This document shows, piece by piece, positions 45,628 through 55,439 of a stretch of 64,000 nucleotides of DNA. The stretch's first letter is position 1. Each line of letters begins with the position of its first letter. The DNA comes from Ephydatia muelleri (Eukaryota; Porifera; Demospongiae; Spongillida; Spongillidae), in the NCBI GenBank assembly GCA_013339895.1, contig JABACO010000022.1, forward strand, positions 4,145,548 to 4,209,547, in the 5' to 3' direction. Position numbers and translations under genes: made by a program. The notes beneath the pieces were generated by a model that was not told the DNA's origin, searched no databases, and worked only from the letters and a program-made list of their open reading frames with translations.

Positions 45628-45751
45628 AACAGCTTTCTATGCAACAGTTTATTTATAACACACAAGCAACAAAATAGTTAACTAAACACTTTCCTCCCGA
45701 AAATTGGTACTTTGTGGGCAACAAAAACAGATCTGTTTACATGCATGGATG

Positions 45752-46093
45752 TGTTAAAGATCAGACTCTGTAATTAGATGAAAGGGCCCACGCTGCAGTT
45801 ATATACAAAAGATCAGCGAAAACCATGGTGTAATAATAGAGATATCCACACACAAAAACTGTGTGTTTGGTACAGTAGCTGAAAATGAAAAGAGTGTTGA
45901 TCAAGAATTTACATGAGCAATATTGATTTCACAAACAAATTGTCAGATGGTTCCCAAACAATATCGGTAATCAGACTTCAATAATAATCAAGATATGTAC
46001 AAAAATGATGAAAAAGTTGTATGGCCAAGTATCACGTTATGCACTGTAGTGTTCATTATTCTTACATCTTTGGGGGCGGCATTTCAGTATCGG
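45752..46093. repeat. Direct repeat, right copy, with second TM exon
   Basis: Matches 42998-43213 and then 43667-43764, but with the 450 bp between those two blocks absent. The coding block at 45993-46093 reads DMYKNDEKVVWPSITLCTVV and FILTSLGAAFQYR before GTAAGA. Confidence 0.7.
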
Positions 46094-46439
46094 GTAAGAT
46101 CATGTCAGTTCTCGCAAAATATTGCATGAGTACATCAAATCTTTTTCATACTTAGCCACATTGTAGAGGTACTAAAGACATGTCAAAACCCGAAGCTATT
46201 AGGTCTCCTACCTTTAACACTTTCAAATTACACTTAACACCGGATCCGTGAGAACAGGACATTTTTTGAGCTGATTTTGTCGAACGCACGTTTTTGAAAA
46301 TTAGTCGGAAGCGGTCCAATTGTCGTAAACGCTATGAACTATAATAATACAACTCTCCACATGAATATTTATGCTTTTCCCACCTTCATACCTACTTCCT
46401 AGCCTATCCTGTGTTTGTTCAAAGTTCGTAACTTACAAC

Positions 46440-46473
46440 CGTCACTGAAAAAAGTACACTTTTTTCAGTGACG
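46440..46473. terminator. Perfect 16 bp-arm palindrome
   Basis: CGTCACTGAAAAAAGT, then AC, then the exact reverse complement. It could be a transcript hairpin or a small element end; its class as terminator is only a label, no function is shown. Confidence 0.3.
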
Positions 46474-46706
46474 TTTTTCTCATTCGTAAACAGTGAATAT
46501 ATTCTCATTTCTACACACAAACATCGAATTCTACTAATTTTGGCACTGCAGTCTTTCAGCTCTCTGAAAGACAGAGTTCAAACCAAATGTCTATCATATA
46601 GGTCTGGGCACGATGGAAATAAGTAATTACGCGTATGCGGGCGGAGGTCCTATTAAAGCTTCACGCTAATATTAGTGACATATAAGCCACGCATTTGTCG
46701 ATTATC

Positions 46707-46708
<2 letters not shown>

Positions 46709-46798
<90 letters not shown>

Positions 46799-46799
46799 G
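46709..46799. repeat. TC microsatellite
   Basis: About 90 bp of CT dinucleotides with one interruption at 46741. Confidence 0.95.
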
Positions 46800-46945
46800 T
46801 CAACGGCTTTTCTGATGTTAATCCTGCACAAAACGTATCAATTTTGTAAAGTTTTCATGTACTCTGTGATGCGCCTTACTAGCTCAGACTTGTTCCCTGT
46901 TTTCTTGATGTTGTGATGGCAGAGATATGTTTGCAGTTCTTCCTT

Positions 46946-49900
46946 CTTCTACTGGGACAGGTCCTTGTCGAACTTCAGGTCCTCAAAGGTCATCCTGGCC
47001 TTCTTCTGCCTTCCTTGGGTTGTTTCATTTTTTTGGGACCTTCCACGTTTGCGATCTGAAAGTTTTGGCTCGGACTGCCTCCCAATGGTCTGGTACACGA
47101 CACGTATCTTCCCTGCAACTGGCAATTCACTCAGACGAATCATTTTCTGTGACTGCAGCTCATCTAATCTACAAAACACACCATCGGCTGAGATCTTAAC
47201 TTTCCCTAGATCTTTGTTCTCACCAGCCTTCCAGCACTCATGTATCAGCCTAGTTACCCTGGTGGTCAGCTCTGGTTGCATTTTTTTCGTGTATGGGCCC
47301 ATCCTGCATAGAAATTGAACTCAAATGTGGCATATGTCAGATTGCTGTCATCTGTAAGCAAGTTAGATGCTCGGTCTACAGCACCAGAAACAGTGAAGTC
47401 CATTGTGGCCAGAAGAGTGTTAGCATACCGCATTGCAATACTGAGTACATCTTGGTGTTCCATCACCCCACTGCACACATGTTTTGCAAGCAATAGTTGT
47501 GACTTGAAGTGATACAGGCACACTGTACACTGTGGGTACACTGCCTGTATCCTCTTCAGTGCCTCTTCATCCTCATGCTGCTTCTGCACGCGCTGCATCT
47601 CTCTCTGGCTTATGCCTTTAGTCCGCTTCTTGTATCGACCCTTGTCCTTCCTAACTTGCACACCAGTACTTTCACTAAAACTGTTCAAAAGCACAGCAAC
47701 ACCAGTAAAATTGATGCCCTCCTCACCCATAGCATTAATCAGTGAAGTAGCATGGCAGGAAGGAATGGGGACACATGCAGATGGCACCTTCTGTCTCAGG
47801 CAGTTATAGAACTTGATGTGCTGTTGGCCGTCAGTTGTGGCATATTGAGCAGCATAATATTCAGATATTCCAGATATGGCAGGGATGACTTTAGATCTAT
47901 ATGGGGCCTTAAAATCTGGTTTCACCAACAGAACAGTAGTGTTGCTGAGGGATTTCTCCATTAGTGCCACTGCAAGCTGCTTGGGAGTAGATACTTTTCT
48001 TCCACCATTTCCCTGCACCAGATAGGCTTCAACTCGGGACTGTTGATGTGAGAAGTGTGTGTCGCACACATCCTTGCCACTCTGGGCCTCATTGTGGTAG
48101 TATGCTACTAACTTAGTCCAGCAGCTGAACAGACATAAGGAAGGAGCAGCTTGGTCTGCTTGCCAGCCAGATTTTTAGCATTGTCACTCTGGACAATTAG
48201 TTTGGTGACATGGGGGAACCGTTGTCTCAATGCATGAAGGGCAGCCTCTAAGCAAGACAGCACAATGTTACCATTAGCTTTCTGCTCGTTTTGGACTACA
48301 CAGTCAATAAAATGGAGATCCACTTTGTCCACTCCCTTATCATCATCCACTTCCTCCTCATCCTCACTAATCCACTCGTAGTTGACATTCCTTTCCTTCT
48401 GCAAGTCACCCATGTCTATCTCTTCGCACCCACCAGCCTTGTCTTGCATTCCCTCATTATCATAACACCACTCCCCTGCTTCATCATCATCCCCCTCTCC
48501 CTCTTCACACCCATCACCCTCTCCCTCCTCTTCACAACCATCCTTTTCTCCCTCCTCATCAGACCCATCCCCCTCCTCTTCCCATCCATCCCATTTTCCC
48601 TCTTCACACCCATCATCATCACTCTCTCCCTCCTCACACCCATCATGATCGCCCTCTCCCTCCTCACACCCATCATCATCACCCACTCCCTCCTCACACC
48701 CATCATGAGCACCCTCTCCCTCCTCACACCCATCATGATCACATACTCCCTCCTCCTCACACCCATCATGATCAGCCTCTCCCTCCTCCTCACACCCATC
48801 AAGATCAGCCTCTCCCTCCTCTGCATATCCACCCCCCTCCATATTCTCATTTATCTCCACATCCTGTACTCCACCATCATTTCCCTCATTTACCACACCA
48901 ACAATCGGACTTTCTCATCACTAAAGTCTATCATCACATGGAGTTTCTCATTTGATTCACCACTTCTGACCTCTTCCTCAGTGGAGTAAGGTTTGATGAA
49001 TACTCCAGCTCCCCACCACAGCATTCCTTTCTTTCCATAGTATGAATCTCCACCCTCACGGAACCCCTTTGCAAGGAACTTCTGTTTGAAGTCGAAGATC
49101 AGGTAGGCAGTGGTGGAATCCATTTCTGCAATGGCTTGCTTCATTCTGAGGCTCTGCTGGGCAGCTTGCATCACATGGGCCATATATCTAAAGGTGCAGC
49201 GCTCACACTGGTGTACAGTGAGTAGCACATCAGCTGTTTCATCTAGCCTGGTGGGGTCCTCATCCAGCTTGTTAAGTGCCACTTGCCTCAACCTGTCATA
49301 AAAGACAAAGGGGCCTCTGCAGGCATTACACTCCAGGTGGCCACCAAGTTTAGGATCCCTGTTGGGCTTCCTGTTAGGAACCAGGTCTAGTAAGAATACT
49401 GGTGAGTGGGTACTGAAACCACTGCACTCACTCTGCTCTACGACAGTGCATGTAGCCTGAGCACAGTGACTGAGCTGGGCTTTTACATGGTCCACAAATG
49501 CCTGCTGTGTGTCTGGATCATCAAAAAGATCAGGTGCAGAAGCCATCTCCTCCAGTTCCTGGTATGCCCTGAACTGCTTGACTTCATGTTCCTGAGGCTG
49601 GTGGCTGTGTGCTTCAGTGCCATCAGATGCTGCCACACCCTCCCTTGCATGCAAGGAATAGCCGTAGCTAAGGAAATCATATGCATTGGTGCGGAGGCCA
49701 TGCAGCTCATCTCGCAGGGTATGGTCCACATCAGACAGAGGTGCAAGAATATTGATCAACCTGTCCACAATGGCAAAGTTGTCAATGTGGAAATTGACCT
49801 TTACATAGTCCACCCCTGCATTTGCCTCTTGCATCTTACCACCACCAGTGATGTGATTGGCAATGGTGTAAAACAATGTTCTCCCAATAGGTGGCTTACC

Positions 49901-50217
49901 TGGCATTACGTCTCTGTGCTTCATAGCGTACACCTCGTACATGCTGGCAATGTCGTGCTTTAGCACCAGGGACCTCATTGCAAACATGTTCGTCAGCTCT
50001 TTCCATCTGGGATTTCTATTAGGTGAACGTTTTTTGGCTACCCAGGCAAGGCAACTAATGTTGTCATCACTGTAGATGAACTCCACAGCAAATTCTACAA
50101 CATCTCTATGCACTTGAGACTGAGTTTTATGATGCTCCTGAAGTCTCAAACCATGTGTGAGGTAAAGCCTGTTATAGTGACAATGCTGTCTCTGTCTAAC
50201 GAAGCATCAGCAGAGGT
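46946..50217 (-). pseudogene. Decayed DDE-like transposase gene with zinc finger and acidic repeats
   Basis: Read on the minus strand in four overlapping frames. First (about 50205-48890): HYNRLYLTHGLRLQEHHKTQ, DVVEFAVEFIYSDDNISCLA, a C-x2-C pair in LECNACRGP and CERCTFRYM, then HVMIDFSDEK. Second (48896-48108): acidic repeats with D/E-rich DGCEEGEGD units, then TKLIVQSDNAKNLAGKQTKL. Third (from 48115): KLVAYYHNEAQSGKDVCDTH, FSHQQSRVEAYL, and a zinc finger CTVCLYHFKSQLLLAKHVC. Fourth (47302-46949): basic tail with RKRGRSQKN. DFSDE, QSDNAK and NEAQSGKD are candidate D-D-E positions, by inference. Frames shift near 48893, 48115 and 47300 (A-run), and the 5' end is cut by the hAT terminus at 50218. 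Uncharacterised proteins of this sort are, as I recall, common in corals, fishes and sponges. Confidence 0.6.
48470..48830. repeat. 30 bp-type repeats encoding DGCEEGEGDH
   Basis: About ten imperfect units (TCCCTCCTCACACCCATCAT on the + strand) in the middle of the transposase-like gene, giving an acidic cysteine-containing repeat. Variation in unit length suggests slippage. Confidence 0.8.
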
Positions 50218-50888
50218 CAGTGCCGGATTAAGGGTCACTGGGGCCCCTGGACTAGTTATTTTGAAAGGGGCCCCCCCCCCCCCCTCCCTTTTTTGAGTTT
50301 CAATCGTTGCGCATGGAATTAAATATACTAAATTAAGTGATTAGTACTATTGTATAAGAAGTACAAGTTGTGCAAAAAGGATTTAAAATTTTACAACTTT
50401 TCGACACTTTGCAGCCACAAATTTTTCAATAATGTCTTCAAATTCAATCTGCTGTAGCACCTCAGACTCAATTGCCATGAGTGATAGCCAGTTAAGTCTG
50501 TCTTGATGCATGCATGTTCTTTTCTCATTTTTCATAAGCTTTAGCTTGGAGAACGATCTCTCTCCTGATGCATTGGTTGCCATCAAACTCAAGTACATTT
50601 TATAAGCAATTTCAACGTTTGGAAAGGTTGATTGGAGACAATGATTAAAAATAGTACTGTACAACACGGCTGTTTGCGGCCTATTTAATGTTGGACAATA
50701 AGACCTACGCCCCGAAATATTGAAACGATGACATCACGCATCATGACCTAACCAAGCACTTTGTATTTTCAAGCTTTATAAGGACTGTACTTGTTGCACC
50801 GACATGTAACAGCCATTTTAGTATAGACATACCATTTATCTATGCATCGTATAAATTTTGTGCCTCAACTCTGTAGCGCCCGCTAGCT

Positions 50889-50957
50889 ATATACCATTAT
50901 ATTTCCCAGACATGTTTGCTGAATTATCGTAGGTCTGTCCGCGCATGTACATAATAT
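50889..50957 (-). repeat. 68 bp fragment of hAT transposase inside element X
   Basis: Identical to 56401-56468 (encodes IMYMRGQTYDNSANMSGKYN). In X it sits directly against the R repeat hairpin. Same orientation as the parent. Confidence 0.85.
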
Positions 50958-51400
50958 CTGAACCTGCGTCAGCAGGTTCAATATAGGATTGATTGAGGAG
51001 TCATGAATGTCATTAAAAATTTTCAGTTGCGTCGCGAGGGACAACGAAGAAACGGATAGCTTTTCTCTTTGCAGCAATCGAACGACAACACCAAGATCTA
51101 CGTTTTGGTGCTAGTTTCATGTCATAAAACTATGCCCTTCTAGACCAACTAAGAACCTGTTTCTCGTGCCCATGCCCAAAAAAATTGTTGGTCGTCGTCG
51201 TCTTCTTCTTCTTCTTCTTCTCCGTCAAGTATAACTCACGCTAGGAATGATTTTAAAGAACGGCGACAGTACCAATCGCTTCAGAATTTACCGGCGCGGT
51301 GCCCCTTAAGGTAATAAAGAAGCTACAACGAAAAAGTACTATATACGGTATGGGTATATTACTATGTTCTAAATACAGGAGTATGGATAATTTTAGGCAG

Positions 51401-51408
51401 TATAAATA
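51401..51408 (+). promoter_or_regulatory. TATA box of R-repeat gene, copy 2
   Basis: TATAAATA in the same context as at 30919, about 85 bp before the ATG at 51487. Confidence 0.55.
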
Positions 51409-51486
51409 CTCCAACAGGCACAAAATTTATTTTGGTGTCAGTTTAGTCGTTACTTATTTTTGGCTAGTGAAGTTGTTTTTCTAAAA

Positions 51487-52211
51487 ATGCCTTCGCGTAA
51501 TCGAAAGAAGAGAACGAAGCAACGAGCGGAATACCTCCAAAAGCAAGAAGAGAACAAGGCTAAAGCCCGAGAGCGCTACAAGGCCGACCCTGAAAAAAAG
51601 AAGGCCTCTGTACGCGAGAGCTACAAGGCCGATCCTGAAAAAAAGAAGGCCTCTGTACGCGAGAGCTACAAGGCCGATCCTGAAAAAAAGAAGGCCTCTG
51701 TACGCGAGAGCTACAAGGCCGATCCTGAAAAAAAGAAGGCCTCTGTACGCGAGAGCTACAAGGCCGATCCTGAAAAAAAGAAGGCCTCTGTACGCGAGAG
51801 CTACAAGGCCGATCCTGAAAAAAAGAAGGCCTCTGTACGCGAGAGCTACAAGGCCGATCCTGAAAAAAAGAAGGCCTCTGTACGCGAGAGCTACAAGGCC
51901 GATCCTGAAAAAAAGAAGGCCTCTGTACGCGAGAGCTACATCGCAAATATTGAACCTAAGCGTGCTGCTAAAAGGCAGCGATATGGAGAGGACCTCGAGG
52001 AGAACCGTGCTGCTAAAAGGCAGCGATATGGAGAGGACCTCGAGGAGAACCGTGCTGTTAAAAGGCAGCGATATCAAGAGAGCGTCGAGGAGAACCGTGC
52101 TGCTAAAAGGCGGATATACAGGGGTAATTCAGCTACCATTAAGGCAGCTAGAATGAGTCGGTATTGGAAGGGTCGTAGAACTACCACTACCACTACCACT
52201 ACCACCCAAAG
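51487..52211 (+). CDS. Basic KADPEKKK-repeat protein, first exon, copy 2
   Basis: ATG at 51487 (MPSRNRKKRTKQRAEYLQKQ). Eight 45 bp units of KADPEKKKASVRESY run from 51579 to 51938, against four in copy 1, then AKRQRYGEDLEENRA units and a threonine-rich end with three extra TT codon pairs. The exon ends AAAG/GTATGT. The frame is fully open in both copies despite their different repeat numbers (multiples of 45 bp), which hints at selection or recency. The antisense strand is also open through the repeat but this follows from the 45 bp period. Function unknown; nucleic-acid binding is plausible from the charge. Confidence 0.6.
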
Positions 52212-52839
52212 GTATGTTATAGCATGCTGTATGTGCCATTTAAAATCTAAGGGCTGCTATGCACGTGGCTCATGGCTTCCTGTCATGCACACATTAACAC
52301 TCTTGTATGCCTGCATGACATATTATCAGATGTACAGTATGGCTTCCTACACGGGATGTTCCCTGGTAAAGGTCAATGTTTGTACAAAATGTTATTTGTA
52401 CATGTACATGCATCTGTGTCTGTTACATTGTAAATGTGATGTGCAATAAAGGACTATACACATGTGTGTACTACTGTAATTGCATTTTCAGAAATTTAAT
52501 TAACAAGTCTGTCATGCGCATCCAACCCTTGCATGCAGCCGATTATCAGATGTACAGTAAGGCTTCCCACAAGTAAAAGTTCCCCATGTACATGTAAAGG
52601 GTACAAAAGGTAATTTGTGTCTCTCACATTGTTTTAAAGGTCCACTACACATGTGTGTACAGAAAATTGAGTTGTATGAAAATAAAATAATTCACGTTAT
52701 GCGCAGTTGGTAAAATGTTTTGATACATGATAAGGCATAATGTGTGGTAAAATAAAAGTACTGCAACCCTATCTTCTCCCATATAGTTACTCCCTGTTTG
52801 AACCCAACTCTCGCACACTAGCAGAGTATGGAGTGAGTC

Positions 52840-53220
52840 TTGAAAAAGCAATTCTTAGGGAATGGACCCACGGCCACCGCCAGCAGAAGTGCCGCCACCG
52901 CCTGCAGCAGCGCTGGACCCACGGCCACCGCCAGCAGAATTCCCGTGCCGCCTGCAGCAGCGCTGGACCCACGGCCACCGCCAGCAGAAGCCCCGCCACC
53001 GCCTGCAGCAGTGCTGGACCCTCCGCCACCGCCAGCAGCAGCGCTGGACCCACCGCCTGCAGCGTTACCCCCGCTGATGCTCCCCCCAATGCTGCCCCCA
53101 ATGCTGCCCCCGCCTGCATCTCTTATACGTAGGCATATGATATTCTGTGCAATGATGCATGGTATGCATATACATGGATTTGACTCCTTGCAATTGTTCT
53201 GCAAGCCGGAAGGAGACTGA
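52840..53220 (+). CDS. Proline-rich low-complexity frame
   Basis: PPPPAAALDP-type repeats built from CGCCAGCAGAAG and GCGCTGGACCCA units. Parallels the 32572-32937 frame at the same relative place in R copy 1, though the nucleotide sequences diverge. Several frames are open across it, so the coding frame is uncertain. Confidence 0.25.
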   Translation: MKKQFLGNGPTATASRSAATACSSAGPTATASRIPVPPAAALDPRPPPAEAPPPPAAVLDPPPPPAAALDPPPAALPPLMLPPMLPPMLPPPASLIRRHMIFCAMMHGMHIHGFDSLQLFCKPEGD

Positions 53221-55439
53221 CTGAATCCTGCCACTTTTCTACAAGCCTAGTGCATGTGATGAAGATGATGTTAACTAGGTCAGTGGCATTAAGAGCTATT
53301 AAAGGTTATAAAGTCATGCAGCAATTATACTAGCTGGCATTCAATGTTCAGCTGATGTTGTAAAGGCAGCAAGATTCAATGCTGTTGAATCAGATCTATT
53401 ATTCGATAACTATCGTTTACAGTGAGTGCATTAACTTTATTGATGTTTCAAGGTGTCAGGTGGTAGGTCGTTGACAACTTTAGTGATGGATATGCATGGT
53501 GTTTTGATAATCCAATGCTTTGGAGTACATATATAGTGCCAGATTCAGTGCCTGATAAAGATCAAGTAGAAACCTTTACACCAGCAATGTAAAGTACACA
53601 TTATTGTCCCTTGCAGAGGTCCAAGCTTGATCCATACCATACTTCATCACTGGGGATTTAGTTGTCGTGCAGGGTGTTCCTGTAAACTATGCATAGCGAG
53701 TTGATTTATAAATATCATCTTATTTAAGCTATCCATGCACCCAGCAGCTTTTCCATCAAATAGGAACATATATAGGTGACTTCTTGTATCTCCTTTCTGC
53801 CAGAACAATGGCAGTAAAAATGGAGAGCTATCTCAACCTGGCCCCTTTGAGGTTTCTTGCACTTGACCTCTCCCTGGAGATATAGTAGCCTTACGTGCCA
53901 TTTACATGCATGTATGTATAAGTAAGAGCAAAGTTGTTTTAGATTTGTTGTAGTTGATTTTTTTTTAGTGTTGCACAGCTACTGCCAAGTGATTGCTAGG
54001 CCAGCTGTGATTGCTAGGCCAGCTGTGATTCTTGTTCTGCACTCACTGTAATCCCTGACTCCACCAATGAATGCTTCCTATTTTGATCACTGATCACTTA
54101 ATAGATTTTAATTCTCAGGTAGTTAGTACTTCCCTAAGTTATGCTTGCACAAGGTTCACTCTGGAGACCTTCATTACAGTGTTGTCATGCTGACTGATGT
54201 GGTTGCTAAGGCTTGTGGATATTCCCTCACAGACATGCATGTAAGGAATTAAAGAGTCAAGCTATTCTTTGACTAGGTTTGTGCCATTGTCAATATTACA
54301 AAACATCTAGGGTCTCAGATGCCATATACATATCAGTAGCTGATTAAAGCCTTGATGTCCCTGGAACATTCACTCTGCTACAATGTTTAATACCAAGCTA
54401 GGTAATAGTTCTGTGTCATAACAATAGGGATGTATTATACAACTGCAAATACAGATGCAGCTCCAGAGGCTGCCTACCTCTCTATAAACATAAGCAAAGA
54501 GAGAGGACACAACAAATACTGTAGAATTGACATGAAGGTGGTTCACCTGCACGATGTATGTGAGTGCATCGTGCAGATTGACAAGAGCATTAAATGGTGG
54601 GGGTGTGAAATAGTGCTAATGTACTTTTAAGGCTTAATAGCACACCCTAGCGGGCCTGATGAACCACTCCTTTCCACTGGCATGCTTCAGTTGTGGAACA
54701 AAACCCGTGTATAAGCATAGCATCATTATATTTACTGGTCAATGACAAAATATGCATTAACATCTTACTGTTGTGTTTTAGCTATTAATGAAGTAAGACA
54801 ACCATTTGATACTAGCATTTGAAGTCATTGCTTGCAGGGAGCTACACTATTAGCTGGGCTTTGTGGATACATGGCTGCATCCTCCTCAGAGTGAAATGCC
54901 ACACCATGCAAGGCCTGAATACTTGTATATGGTGTCCTTTTTGCTTGCTCTCTTATAAGACATGCGTTTTTCAAGTTCTGCAATGCAGCTGAACGTGTTG
55001 GCAATGGTACTCCATTGTACGTGTCATGATTATTCATAGAAAACAGGCAGCCCGTTCATGCCGAAAACAGCCGGCCGCGCTTAGTGGACAACATAAACCA
55101 ACTACTTGAAGCTTTCACATTGCCTGTATGTCAAACTTATATGTGGTAATATTGGCAGCTACATGCAATTCGCGCATCTTTCATACCTATTCGATCTTGC
55201 CGTACCTCATATGCCTATGAAAACGTGGCGCGTGTATTAATTGGAAAGCGTAGTTTATCGTTTCAGGTGTGTGTCTTGAAGCCAGATGATTGCTGGTACT
55301 ACTGCATATGTTTATAATAACACCAGATGTAAGCATCTTGCAAGGCACGTCGTTGAACATATGGTGTCGATAATGAGGCTAACCGCCATGATTTCTACAC
55401 CATATACCGTAACGCTCTAATTATCAAACTAAATGTCCA
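53221..55439. other. Element X right half, nothing recognised
   Basis: 2.2 kb of AT-rich DNA with no frame above 70 codons that resembles a known family. GTTGATTGCTAGGCCAGCTG is repeated at about 54000-54030. Likely non-coding. Confidence 0.5.

Larger units (their letters stand above)
50958..52797 (+). mobile_element. R repeat, copy 2
   Basis: Starts GAACCTGCGTCAGCAGGTTC like copy 1 and matches it to CATATAGTTACTCCCTG. The flanks differ from copy 1. It lies wholly inside element X, so it is either part of X or nested in it. Confidence 0.6.

Noticed and set aside
54370..54630. Small frames in the right half of element X
   Set aside because: Short, opposite frames overlap, no family resemblance or splice context.
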